Shown: positions 33,345-43,444 of the stretch, piece after piece
Layout of the letters: each line of letters opens with the position of its first letter
Position numbering within the stretch: the stretch's first letter is position 1
Origin: Pelosinus fermentans DSM 17108
GTDB taxonomy: Bacteria; Bacillota; Negativicutes; DSM-13327
DNA length: 64,000 nt
Reading direction: 5' to 3'
NCBI RefSeq assembly: GCF_000271485.2
Contig: NZ_AKVN02000001.1
Location: forward strand, 3,497,501 to 3,561,500
The notes under the pieces: generated by a model
The model's input: only the letters and a program-made list of their open reading frames with translations
Database searches by the model: none
Told to the model about the DNA's origin: nothing
Program-made: the position numbers and the translations under genes

Positions 33345-33698
33345 TTGGTTTTAAAATCTGATTTTCAAGATACCTTAGAGTTTTTCATTTTCTCAAATCT
33401 TCCCATCCTTATGAACCCAGGTAACGCTATGAATGTAGTTGTTTCCAATGAAATCATTCCTACAGCTCCCACTCCTCCTCTTACTCCTACATCTGCGGTT
33501 CCAACTGTCGCCACAGCACCTGTACTTGTTATTACACCAGAGACGTTAAAAGCATTGCAATCGTATACGATAAACAATTATCCCGATATAGGACTTCCTC
33601 AGGATATTGCCCAAATCGCCAAAGATTTCATTGCAAATCTTCCCCCGCTCATCCCCATTACCCAAACTACAGCTGTTAGCACAGCTGTAACTATATAA
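33345..33698 (+). CDS. Hypothetical protein, Pro/Thr/Val-rich
   Basis: The 117-codon frame begins at a TTG behind AAGGGAAGTG; an internal ATG (MNPGNAMNVV) has no clear RBS. Middle low-complexity Pro/Thr stretch (PTAPTPPLTPTSAVPT), then a more ordinary helical part (TPETLKALQSYTINNYPDIG). Not recognised. Coding status is uncertain because it follows the repeat element directly. Confidence 0.4.
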   Translation: MVLKSDFQDTLEFFIFSNLPILMNPGNAMNVVVSNEIIPTAPTPPLTPTSAVPTVATAPVLVITPETLKALQSYTINNYPDIGLPQDIAQIAKDFIANLPPLIPITQTTAVSTAVTI

Positions 33699-33707
33699 GA
33701 TATCGTA

Positions 33708-34082
33708 TCAAACAAGTCTTGCAACGCCAATTCCGATCCATGTAGCTGCAAATCCAAGCAGAAGATTAAGCCCTATATTATATAACGCTATTATCACATT
33801 AGAGTCCTCCAGTACACGAAAGGTTTCGTAACTAAAAGATGAAAACGTAGTTAAACCACCAACAAAACCAACGGTAACCAGTAGCCGCCAATAGGGATTT
33901 ACAATGAAACGTTCTGTCGTCAGCGTCATAAATATGCCGATAATAAAACACCCTGCCACATTTACAATAAGTGTTCCATAAGGAAAATCAGCTCCAAACC
34001 GCTCAGAAGCCCATAGGGAAACTAAATACCGAGCTGTCGCTCCAATACTTCCTCCAACGGCCACCGCTATGATTCTCAACAT
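33708..34082 (-). CDS. crcB: Fluoride ion channel/transporter CrcB (Fluc)
   Basis: 124 aa from ATG 34082 (RBS GAGGTGG); a GTG at 34094 overlaps the RBS. Four membrane helices and the CrcB signatures GGSIGATARYL, GTLIVNVAGCFIIG and GFVGGLTTFSSFSYE. It exports F- as a dual-topology dimer. The fluoride riboswitch in its leader confirms the assignment. Confidence 0.97.
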   Translation of the reverse strand: MLRIIAVAVGGSIGATARYLVSLWASERFGADFPYGTLIVNVAGCFIIGIFMTLTTERFIVNPYWRLLVTVGFVGGLTTFSSFSYETFRVLEDSNVIIALYNIGLNLLLGFAATWIGIGVARLV

Positions 34083-34171
34083 TCTTATCACCACCTCATC
34101 CTTTACGCATTATACTTTTATCCACGACCTCCAGCAAAAATTAAAAAGGATCTTTCTCTGCGTTTATTTAC

Positions 34172-34250
34172 AAAAAAATAGACTCCTACCAATATGTTGG
34201 TAGGAGTCATTACTGCATCAGCAGATTTAATGGCGAACCCCATCGCCCCC
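34172..34250 (-). promoter_or_regulatory. Fluoride (crcB) riboswitch
   Basis: Minus strand leader of crcB. Aptamer: GGGGGCGATGGGGTTCGCC, ATTAAATCTGCTGATGCAG, then TAATGACTCCTACC. The terminal GACTCCTACC also forms the left arm of a terminator (stem 34181-34192 with 34197-34208) followed by TATTTTTTT. Fluoride should stabilise the aptamer and allow readthrough into crcB. Confidence 0.95.
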
Positions 34251-34378
34251 AGTAACTTATCAGCACAAAATCAGTGAATACTGACGCAAGGTACTAGTTT
34301 ATGAATTTTGCTGCTTTCATTATAGCAGACCTCTTAAATCGGCGTCAATAGGACACTTTTGTTGTCCATTTCTATTAT

Positions 34379-37300
34379 TCAAATCGGTTCTTCTTTTGTT
34401 ACTTTTTCCAATGGTGGAATTGTAACATCTACCTTTACTCTTCTTTTCATAAAATCATCCAATAATGAATATACAACTGGTACAACCACTAAGGTCAAAA
34501 TAGTTGAGGTAACCAAACCGCCAATAATCGCATGAGCCATAGGAGCACGTGCTTCAGCTCCTGGTCCAATTCCTAATGCTAGTGGAAGCATCCCAAAAAT
34601 CATTGCTGCAGTTGTCATCAGAATCGGACGCATCCGAACTACAGCCGCTTCTACTAATGCCTGATTTCGTTCGATTCCTTCTCCCATACGTTGTTTGGCA
34701 AAGTCAATCAGCAAAATCGCATTTTTGGTTACGAGACCCATCAACATAATAATCCCAATGAGAGACATCATGCTAAGCATACTGCCAGCAATTAGGAGAC
34801 CCAATATTGCACCAATGATTGCCAGCGGTAAAGCCAGCATAATAGCGAAAGGCTCAATATAGCTTTCAAATTGAGCGGCAAGTACAAAAAAGATGAAGAG
34901 CACCGCAGCAGCCAATGCCATTAAAATACCGCTAAAGGCATCTGCCATCTGCTGTGATTGTCCGGTAGTTACAAACTTGTAGCCTTCTGGCAATTTAACC
35001 TCTGCTAACCTTTTGTCTAGCGCTGTGTTGAAATCCCCAAGAGAGACTCCACTTAAATTTGCGGAAATAGTAATTTGTCCCTGACGGTCATATCGCTTGA
35101 TTTGGGTCGGACTTGTGGCATATACCATCTTAGTTACCTGTGACAGAGGAACCATAATCGCCTGCCCATTTTTATCTCGATTCGAGCTTGCTGCATAGAT
35201 ATTGTTTATATCTGCTAAACTCGTACGGTCACTATGTGCTAAAATAAGCCTCACGTCGTACGAATCATCTTCATCTCGGTACTGTGTTACCACTGTTCCG
35301 TTAAACATAGTTTGAAGAGTAGTCGCAATATTGGAAGTAGACACACCAAGATCAGAAGCCTTATCATGGTCTACTACGATTTGCGCATCAGGTTTTCCAG
35401 CTTCATAGCTAGAAGTAACATCAATTGCACCATGAGTGCTTGCTACAATTTGCTCTACTTGTTCTGCAATGTCTGCTAATGTATCCAAGGATGTTCCCTG
35501 GATAACAAGGGAGACTGGTTTACCGTTGGACATACCTGATTTTTTTGAAACACTGACTTGTACTCCCGCAATACCGCTTAATTTTTCACGAAGCACAGTT
35601 ACAATTTGATTGTCACTCACCTTACGTTCACTTTTCTCCGTTAACTTCGTCAAAATGTTAATGTTGTTTATATCGGCAGTACTGTAAGTTAACGTTACCT
35701 CTGGTATGGTGCGGATAATTTGTACCATATTGTCGGCAATTTCCCCGACAGCTTGAGGGCTCTTACCTGGATCAACACTTGCAGACACTGTAATTTCACC
35801 AGCGTCGGAATCCGGAACAAAGGTCGAACCAAGGAAAGGTATCAGCATTAAGCTGCCCACAAATAATGCACCGGCAAGTACCATAATTTTCTTGCGATGT
35901 CCTAACGCATATCTTAAAAATTCGCCATAGCGCCCTGTCCAATATTCAAATTTTTCGTTCCATTTATTCCATTTTTCTCCTAATTTACTGGTAGATTTCT
36001 TATGTTCACCGGATAAGTATTTGGCCGACAACATAGGAGTCAATGTAAATGCAACAAATAGGGAAACCAAAACACTGACCGCCACCGTTATACCAAATTG
36101 TTTAAAAAATTGTCCTATGATACCAGTCATCATACCGACTGGCAAGAATACAGCAACTAAAGTAAGAGTTGTTGCGGTAACAGCCAAACCAATCTCCGCA
36201 GTTCCTTCAGAAGCGGCTTTAAATTTGTCCTTACCCATCTCAAGATGACGGACTATATTCTCGATGACAACGATCGCATCATCAATTAACAAGCCGACTG
36301 CTAGGGACAAGGCTAATAAGGACATCGTATTTAACGTAAAGTCTAACATTTTCATTGCTAGAAAAGAGGTAATAATAGAAGTCGGAATAGCAATCGCCGC
36401 AATCATTGTGCTGCGCCAATTACCTAAGAACAAGAATACTATGGCAACAGCCAATAAACCGCCGATAACTAAATTAAACAATACATCATGAATGGATTCA
36501 TTAATATTTTTGGAATTATCCCGTACCAATACCAATTCAACGCCGGCTGGTAAATCTTTTTTGATATTCTCTAGTTCTTTCTTGGCGTTTTCCACAACTT
36601 GTACGGTGTTACTACCTGACTGTTTCATAATATCCAAGCCAATAGAGGTTTTATCATTGAGTTTTGTAACAGCAGTAACATCTTTTGTTGAATCTTCTAC
36701 CGTAGCAATATTTTTGACATACAGTTGTACTCCGTTTCTTTGAGCAATAGGGAGATCTAACAACTGATTGGGAGAAGTAAGATTACCTACTGATCGTAAA
36801 CTAGTTTCCCGTTTGCCATCCGTTACCTTACCTCCAGGGGTATCCATATTTTCACTGCGTATACTGTTCATTACTTCTGAAACACTCAGATTATAGGCAG
36901 CAACTTTATTACTATCCATATTAATTTTGATTTCACGATCCACCCCACCCTGTACATTTACCGCTGCAACCCCATTGATTGCTTCTAATCGTTTAACAAC
37001 GATATCATCAGCAACAATGGTTAATTCCCTTGGGCTGAGGCTACCTGTGACTGCAATGGAAGCAACAGCTGTATCCGATGGATCGAACCTTGTAACAATA
37101 GGATCATCTGCCTCATCTGGCAATACACCTTGCATTCTGCCAACTTTATCACGAACATCCTGAGCAGCAGTTGCTGCTGAAGTTTCAATGGTAAATTGGA
37201 TAACGGTTGTAGAAACCCCTTCTTTTACCGTAGACGTTACATGTTCTATCCCAGGCACAACGCTTACAGTTTCTTCCACCTTTTGGGTAATTTTTGATTC

Positions 37301-37477
37301 AACCTGCTCCGGAGAAGCTCCTGGATAAGTTACTGTAACAGCTACAACCGGAATTTCAACGTTTGGATATTCATCTACATTCAGAGAAATATAGCTAAAT
37401 AATCCTAAAACGACAAGTGCCAGAATCGTTACTGTTGCGAAGACTGGACGTTTTAAGCTTATATCTGTCAGTATCAT
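34379..37477 (-). CDS. RND-family multidrug efflux pump, inner-membrane transporter (AcrB/HAE-1 type)
   Basis: 1032 aa, normal length for HAE-1 RND pumps. Twelve helices with two large periplasmic loops. Helix 4 has the proton-relay aspartates (LALSLAVGLLIDDAIVVIEN), and the GxxxTAxxL-like helix 10-11 region is in GIIMLMGLVTKNAILLIDFA and MRPILMTTAAMIFGMLPLAL. It exports hydrophobic or amphiphilic compounds with the adaptor encoded 11 bases upstream. No outer-membrane TolC gene is in the cluster. TetR-controlled through the 38643 operator. Confidence 0.96.
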   Translation of the reverse strand: MILTDISLKRPVFATVTILALVVLGLFSYISLNVDEYPNVEIPVVAVTVTYPGASPEQVESKITQKVEETVSVVPGIEHVTSTVKEGVSTTVIQFTIETSAATAAQDVRDKVGRMQGVLPDEADDPIVTRFDPSDTAVASIAVTGSLSPRELTIVADDIVVKRLEAINGVAAVNVQGGVDREIKINMDSNKVAAYNLSVSEVMNSIRSENMDTPGGKVTDGKRETSLRSVGNLTSPNQLLDLPIAQRNGVQLYVKNIATVEDSTKDVTAVTKLNDKTSIGLDIMKQSGSNTVQVVENAKKELENIKKDLPAGVELVLVRDNSKNINESIHDVLFNLVIGGLLAVAIVFLFLGNWRSTMIAAIAIPTSIITSFLAMKMLDFTLNTMSLLALSLAVGLLIDDAIVVIENIVRHLEMGKDKFKAASEGTAEIGLAVTATTLTLVAVFLPVGMMTGIIGQFFKQFGITVAVSVLVSLFVAFTLTPMLSAKYLSGEHKKSTSKLGEKWNKWNEKFEYWTGRYGEFLRYALGHRKKIMVLAGALFVGSLMLIPFLGSTFVPDSDAGEITVSASVDPGKSPQAVGEIADNMVQIIRTIPEVTLTYSTADINNINILTKLTEKSERKVSDNQIVTVLREKLSGIAGVQVSVSKKSGMSNGKPVSLVIQGTSLDTLADIAEQVEQIVASTHGAIDVTSSYEAGKPDAQIVVDHDKASDLGVSTSNIATTLQTMFNGTVVTQYRDEDDSYDVRLILAHSDRTSLADINNIYAASSNRDKNGQAIMVPLSQVTKMVYATSPTQIKRYDRQGQITISANLSGVSLGDFNTALDKRLAEVKLPEGYKFVTTGQSQQMADAFSGILMALAAAVLFIFFVLAAQFESYIEPFAIMLALPLAIIGAILGLLIAGSMLSMMSLIGIIMLMGLVTKNAILLIDFAKQRMGEGIERNQALVEAAVVRMRPILMTTAAMIFGMLPLALGIGPGAEARAPMAHAIIGGLVTSTILTLVVVPVVYSLLDDFMKRRVKVDVTIPPLEKVTKEEPI

Positions 37478-37488
37478 AGCTAACTCCT

Positions 37489-38586
37489 CTACTCTACAAT
37501 TTGAACTACGTCACCATCTTTAAGTTGGCTCACATTACTTACGGCTAACTTATCACCTGGCTGTAGTCCAGATTTAATCTCAATACTATCGCCTGAAGTT
37601 GCGCCAACTTCAACTTGATGACGGATGACTTTATCATTTTCAACGACAAAGACGTAATAAATACCTTGTTTTTGAATGATAGCGGCTTGTGGTATTGTCA
37701 AAATTTGCGCAGCATCACCAGTAGCGAGCTGTATTTTGCTGAACATACCGCTTTTCAAAGAGCCATCTTCATTATTGATCTTTACCTTTGTACGGAACAT
37801 TCGATTGGTAGAACCAGCCTCAGGGTTAATCATTTCAACAGTACCGGAAAATACTTTGCCGGCATAAGTATCAACAGTGACTTCTGCTGGCTGCCCCTGT
37901 TTAATCAAACCTAAATCTTTTTGTTCAACATTGACAACCGCATATACTTGACTAATATCTTGAACATTCATCAGCTCGGCACCAGGTGAAACAACCTGAC
38001 CGACAGTGACAGTTACATTAGCAACCACACCATCTACTGGTGCTGTAATGACACCATAGCCATACTGCTGCTCAGCATTACTTTTGCTGCTCACTGCACT
38101 AGACAAGTCTGCTTGCGCAATTCTTTTCTTCCCCTCAGCATTATCTAATGTTTGTTGAGATGTAGCCCCTTGATCAAACAAAGTCTGATAACGATTATAA
38201 TCTTTCACTGCCATTTCATAATTAACTTGCGCTTTACTTACAGCATCCTGTGCCGTCCGCACGGAATTTGCTAATTCAATACTTTCTAATCTGGCTAAAG
38301 GATCGCCAGCTTGCACCTGCTGCCCTTCTTGTACCATGACTTCTTCAATACGTCCCGCTAGCTTAGCACTAATCGCCGCTGCAGTTTTCCCCTCAATTGA
38401 TCCATTCAGCATTAATTTGGGGATAGTGTCTATATATTGTGCTTCTGCAATTTTTACATTTACTCCAGTCGTATTGGTTTGCAATTGAGTCTTCTCGCTG
38501 GAAAATGCACCACTGCGGAATACAACAACTAATCCAATAAATATCACAACTGGTACTATCCAATATTTTAGTTTGAAGCCCTTCAT
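37489..38586 (-). CDS. RND efflux periplasmic adaptor (membrane fusion protein)
   Basis: About 365 aa; ATG 38586 with AGGAGG upstream (a TTG immediately before is possible). N-terminal membrane anchor (KYWIVPVVIFIGLVVVF), biotinyl-lipoyl halves (GRIEEVMVQEGQQVQAGDPL and VITAPVDGVVANVTVTVGQV), alpha-hairpin coiled coil between them (about 105-180), beta-barrel and membrane-proximal domain. Links the inner-membrane pump to an outer-membrane channel. Cotranscribed with the pump gene. Confidence 0.95.
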   Translation of the reverse strand: MKGFKLKYWIVPVVIFIGLVVVFRSGAFSSEKTQLQTNTTGVNVKIAEAQYIDTIPKLMLNGSIEGKTAAAISAKLAGRIEEVMVQEGQQVQAGDPLARLESIELANSVRTAQDAVSKAQVNYEMAVKDYNRYQTLFDQGATSQQTLDNAEGKKRIAQADLSSAVSSKSNAEQQYGYGVITAPVDGVVANVTVTVGQVVSPGAELMNVQDISQVYAVVNVEQKDLGLIKQGQPAEVTVDTYAGKVFSGTVEMINPEAGSTNRMFRTKVKINNEDGSLKSGMFSKIQLATGDAAQILTIPQAAIIQKQGIYYVFVVENDKVIRHQVEVGATSGDSIEIKSGLQPGDKLAVSNVSQLKDGDVVQIVE

Positions 38587-38642
38587 CAAGCATATCCTCC
38601 TAAATCAATATCATATTTAAGTCTAAGTAAATACTCTAGCGC

Positions 38643-38672
38643 CTACACATACCGACTGGTCGGTATGTGTAG
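38643..38672. promoter_or_regulatory. TetR operator upstream of the RND operon
   Basis: Perfect 13-bp inverted repeat CTACACATACCGA / TCGGTATGTGTAG around CTGG. It lies between the regulator gene and the adaptor gene. A second, slightly weaker copy precedes tetR at 39300-39325, so the repressor likely controls both. Confidence 0.85.
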
Positions 38673-38687
38673 GGTAAAGGAACTCAT

Positions 38688-39284
38688 TCATTCCTTTACA
38701 TCGTTCACCCCAATAAGCTGCCAAAGACTGTCTATCATCTGCTGGTGCATATCTGGGTTAATTATATTCTTACCTAAAACATTCAGCCCGCTGGAAACAG
38801 AAAGTACAATGGTCGCTACGACCTTAGCATCTAAGTCTCCTCTGGTTTCGCCTGTTTCTTGAGCTGCCTGTAATTTTTCTTTTATTATATTACGCAATCT
38901 CAGCTGCCCCTGATCAATTTGTTCTTGGATTTCAGGAAAATTGTGCATGATCTCTAATGCAAGACTTGCATTATTAGCACGATAATCCCCTGGCTTAATA
39001 TTGAGCAATCCTTCCATATAAGCGTCTTGTTCTCCGCTTAGCAAAAGGTTCAAGGTTCCTCGGAATGTTTTTTCTTTGCTTAAAAATTCGGTATATCTTC
39101 CTCCGAAATAGTCAAATAGATAACCAATACTTGCGCGAAATAATTCTTCTTTGCTTCCAAAGTAATGGTATATTCCACCTTTAGTAATGCCAATTTCATT
39201 TGCTACATCCATGAGAGACACATTCCTGTATCCACGTAATAAAAATAATCGTAAAGCAGCTACTATTATATTGTCTTTCGTCAA
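38688..39284 (-). CDS. TetR/AcrR-family repressor of the RND operon
   Basis: 198 aa; start is a TTG at 39284 behind GGGGGAG. N-terminal HTH: KDNIIVAALRLFLLRGYRNV, SLMDVANEIGITKGGIYHYF, GSKEELFRASI. The C-terminal ligand domain is helical. Flanked by two copies of the same palindrome, it is almost certainly the local repressor. The inducer is unknown, probably a pump substrate. Confidence 0.93.
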   Translation of the reverse strand: MTKDNIIVAALRLFLLRGYRNVSLMDVANEIGITKGGIYHYFGSKEELFRASIGYLFDYFGGRYTEFLSKEKTFRGTLNLLLSGEQDAYMEGLLNIKPGDYRANNASLALEIMHNFPEIQEQIDQGQLRLRNIIKEKLQAAQETGETRGDLDAKVVATIVLSVSSGLNVLGKNIINPDMHQQMIDSLWQLIGVNDVKE

Positions 39285-39299
39285 AATTTCTCCCCCTCG

Positions 39300-39325
39300 A
39301 AACGTACCTACCAGTCGGTATGTTT
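39300..39325. promoter_or_regulatory. TetR operator upstream of its own gene
   Basis: AAACGTACCTA-CCAG-TCGGTATGTTT; the arms match in 9 of 11 positions and the core equals that of the 38643 operator in opposite orientation. It sits 16 bases before the TTG start, so binding would block tetR expression. Confidence 0.75.
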
Positions 39326-39494
39326 TTATTATCTATCAAATCATGCCCAGCTGTCAATATAAATTTTAATAATTCCTGCACTTCTCTAACATTGTAAAGT
39401 AAGTTATATGAAAAAACTTGATAATATCCATTTTCTAAAAATAGAGAATCGCCTGTTCAGACAAAATTGACAATATTTGAGAAATAAGTTATAA

Positions 39495-39514
39495 TGAATG
39501 ACAGTCAGTCATAT
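39495..39514. promoter_or_regulatory. Putative operator before the second TetR gene
   Basis: TGAATGACAGTCAGTCATAT lies 18 bases before the GTG start. Its reverse complement recurs with 17 of 20 identical positions at 40125-40144, ahead of the SMR pair. Confidence 0.7.
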
Positions 39515-39531
39515 ATCGTAAGGAGAGAGTC

Positions 39532-40113
39532 GTGAAAGAATTGGATGATAAAAAAAGTCGTTTACTATCTGCTGCTAAGGAAGTGCTTGCTGAAAAAGGC
39601 TTAGAAAAAGCTACTATTTCTGACATTGTTAAAAGAGCTGGTATGGCACAAGGAACATTTTATTTATATTTTTCCTCAAAAAATGCTTTGATCCCTGCAA
39701 TCGCAAATGATCTTTTGCAGACTATGCTGCATAAAATAAAAAAAGAGCAAGTACTCTCAGATGACATTTGGAGCTTTTTTCATAAAATGATTACAGTAAC
39801 ATTTCAAGTTACTAATTCATATAAAGAAGTACTATCACTTTGTTATTCTGGTTTAGCGATTGATAATACCCTTAGTGAGTGGGATCGTATATACAATCCT
39901 TACTATTCTTGGCTCGCGGAAATTATTGCTAAAGGTATTGAGCAAAAAGCCATTCGCCAGGATGTAGATCCTCTGGTTGCGGCTAGGATGGTGATTGGCT
40001 TGATTGAAAGCTCTGCTGAACAAATCTATTTATTTAATAAGCTAGATAAACCCCTTCCTGAACATCAACAAGATTTATTTACTTTCATTCATCATGCTTT
40101 AGAGCATAGATGA
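39532..40113 (+). CDS. TetR-family regulator of the SMR exporter pair
   Basis: 193 aa, GTG start behind AAGGAGAGAG. HTH: KKSRLLSAAKEVLAEKGLEK, ATISDIVKRAGMAQGTFYLY, FSSKNALIPAIA; C-terminal helical domain of the type often seen beside SMR/QacC genes. Transcribed in the same direction as the exporter genes. The shared operator words suggest it represses both itself and them. Confidence 0.92.
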   Translation: MKELDDKKSRLLSAAKEVLAEKGLEKATISDIVKRAGMAQGTFYLYFSSKNALIPAIANDLLQTMLHKIKKEQVLSDDIWSFFHKMITVTFQVTNSYKEVLSLCYSGLAIDNTLSEWDRIYNPYYSWLAEIIAKGIEQKAIRQDVDPLVAARMVIGLIESSAEQIYLFNKLDKPLPEHQQDLFTFIHHALEHR

Positions 40114-40124
40114 TTTTTACAGCA

Positions 40125-40144
40125 AAATGACTGACGATCATTCA
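40125..40144. promoter_or_regulatory. Putative operator before the SMR pair
   Basis: AAATGACTGACGATCATTCA, reverse complement of the 39495 site with three differences. A small hairpin ATCCCC...GGGGAT followed by GATTTTT (about 40177-40203) lies between it and the SMR genes and may terminate tetR or attenuate. Confidence 0.65.
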
Positions 40145-40232
40145 TTGTTGAAATAAGACTAATTCAGTTGAGTTATCCCCGTCGATTTTTGGGGATGATT
40201 TTTAGACTAAAATTTTTTAAGGATGTGTTATT

Positions 40233-40553
40233 ATGGGCTGAATTCTTGTCTTCGCGGCAGCAATATTAGAAATTCTATGGGCATCAATGTTGAAAGATGC
40301 CGACTCGGTAATGATGTGGATACTGATTTTCATTTTAATTGTCGCAAGCTTCTTGCTGCTGATTAAAGCTTATAAATTCATTCCTATTGGCATTGCTTAT
40401 GCTGTTTTCGTTGGTATTGGTACGGTAGGAACCTATATCGTTAGCATAACGATTCTTGGAGAAGCAACTTCCAAGCAGCAAGTCGCATTCTTAATTCTCT
40501 TACTTATTGGAATCATTGGCCTAAAATTGACCACTAAGGAGGAGCGAGAATAA
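40233..40553 (+). pseudogene. SMR exporter subunit (YkkC-like), stop codon at codon 3
   Basis: Reading from ATG 40233 (AAGGATGTG upstream) gives M-G-stop-I-L-V-F-A-A-A-I-L-E-I-L-W. The TGA at 40239-40241 stands where YkkC-type proteins have Trp (TGG). The frame then runs intact for 103 codons to the TAA overlapping the next ATG. Four helices, with the essential membrane Glu13 encoded after the stop but before the next in-frame ATG (40287), so internal initiation there would lose helix 1. Non-functional unless the TGA is read through, initiation occurs at ATT, or the base is an error. Confidence 0.8.
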
Positions 40554-40867
40554 TGGCTTGGATTTATATTTTATTAGCTGGATTGGAAGAAGTCATTAGT
40601 GTAGTTGCCATGAAATATGTTGATGGGTTTAAACATAAAAAACCCATTGCTGTGATGGGTGTTGGATTTATGGCTAGCTTTTATTTTTTGTCGCAAGCAA
40701 TGCAGGAAATTGCAATCGGTATCGCATATGCTGCATGGTCTGGCATTGGCACCATTGGAATTGCAATTGTTGGTATTCTGCGATTTAAAGAAAAGATGAA
40801 TATCCTGCAATTTATATTCTTAAGTTTGATTCTAGTTGGCGTAGTTGGGTTACAGCTTGCCTCATAA
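40553..40867 (+). CDS. SMR-family exporter subunit (YkkD-like)
   Basis: 104 aa, four membrane helices. The conserved glutamate is in YILLAGLEEVISVVAMKYVD and helix 3 carries GIAYAAWSGIGTIGIAIVG. It starts at the ATG overlapping the stop of the upstream subunit (TAATG), the typical coupling of paired SMR genes that work as heterodimers such as YkkCD or EbrAB. Likely exports cationic drugs or small amines. Not a Gdx guanidine exporter by motif, and no guanidine riboswitch is seen. Confidence 0.92.
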   Translation: MAWIYILLAGLEEVISVVAMKYVDGFKHKKPIAVMGVGFMASFYFLSQAMQEIAIGIAYAAWSGIGTIGIAIVGILRFKEKMNILQFIFLSLILVGVVGLQLAS

Positions 40868-40878
40868 CATAGATTTAT

Positions 40879-40898
40879 AGCCCGAAAGGGCTTTTTTT
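40879..40898 (+). terminator. Terminator of the SMR pair
   Basis: AGCCC-GAAA-GGGCT followed by seven T, 12 bases after the stop codon. A compact, strong terminator. Confidence 0.92.
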
Positions 40899-40978
40899 AT
40901 AGCTAGTTTCTTAAGTCTGCCCAGCGTCTTCTTCTTTTCTAATTCTTATCTTAACCTTTAATCTATCTAATCGAAATC

Positions 40979-41011
40979 CATGTACCCTTACTAAATTAGT
41001 AAGGGTACATG
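40979..41011 (-). terminator. Hairpin downstream of glpK
   Basis: Perfect 14-bp stem CATGTACCCTTACT (40979-40992) with its complement (40998-41011), loop 5. It lies 30 bases after the glpK stop. The T-run is weak (GGATTTCGATT), so it may be a 3' stabiliser as much as a terminator. Confidence 0.6.
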
Positions 41012-41040
41012 ACTTGAGGTTTCTTAAGTGCTCCTTGGCT

Positions 41041-42852
<1,812 letters not shown>

Positions 42853-43419
42853 GTGGATATCAAACAAGCAATCTTGGATAGAAGAAGTATTCGATCGTAT
42901 CAGGACCGACCAGTTCCACGAGAAATGATCGAAGAATTATTAGAACTGGCTATCAAAGCTCCTTCAGGGAAAAATCGTCAGCCATGGAGGTTTGTTATCT
43001 TAGAACGTCAAAAGAAAGATATGTTAGTTACCATCATGACTGACAAAATTCATTCCCGAAAACAGCAAGGCTTGGATATTGGCAGTTGTGAGACAAGTAT
43101 AAGTGCCATTCAACAAGCGTCATCAGTAATTTTAGTGTTTAATGCCTTCTCTAATTTTGAAAAGGATTATAATCACTATCGTTTATTAACAGATACCCAA
43201 TCCATTGGGGCCGCCATTCAAACCATAATCTTAGCTGCACAGGATTTGGGGCTAGGAACGCTTTGGATCTGTGATATTTTTTATTCAGAAGGTGAGATAT
43301 GTTCTTGGTTAGAATATAATGATGAACTTATAGCAGCGGTAGCTATCGGTTATCCTAATCAATCTCCCTATCCACGTCCTCGAAAATCATGGACAGAAGT
43401 CACCGAATGGCTGCGCTAA
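42853..43419 (+). CDS. Nitroreductase-family protein
   Basis: 188 aa from a GTG at 42853 with GGAGGGATTTT upstream; the longer ORF from 42724 is rejected. FMN-binding features: ILDRRSIRSYQDRPVP, ELAIKAPSGKNRQPWRFVIL and IILAAQDLGLGTLWICDI. NAD(P)H-dependent reduction of quinones, nitro compounds or similar; the natural substrate is unknown. Confidence 0.92.
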   Translation: MDIKQAILDRRSIRSYQDRPVPREMIEELLELAIKAPSGKNRQPWRFVILERQKKDMLVTIMTDKIHSRKQQGLDIGSCETSISAIQQASSVILVFNAFSNFEKDYNHYRLLTDTQSIGAAIQTIILAAQDLGLGTLWICDIFYSEGEICSWLEYNDELIAAVAIGYPNQSPYPRPRKSWTEVTEWLR

Positions 43420-43444
43420 GAAGAAGAACAATTACAATGTTCGA

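Noticed and set aside
33365-33577. Minus-strand 70-codon ORF
   Set aside because: Antisense to the 33345 frame, Gly/Val-rich, no RBS; neither strand is certain but this one is weaker.
40177-40232. Guanidine (ykkC) riboswitch before the SMR pair
   Set aside because: The region has a simple hairpin and TetR-type operator words, with none of the conserved ykkC aptamer sequence.
40239-40241. Selenocysteine at the TGA of the SMR gene
   Set aside because: The homologous residue is Trp rather than Cys, and there is no reason for selenium in this transporter; no convincing SECIS-like hairpin follows.
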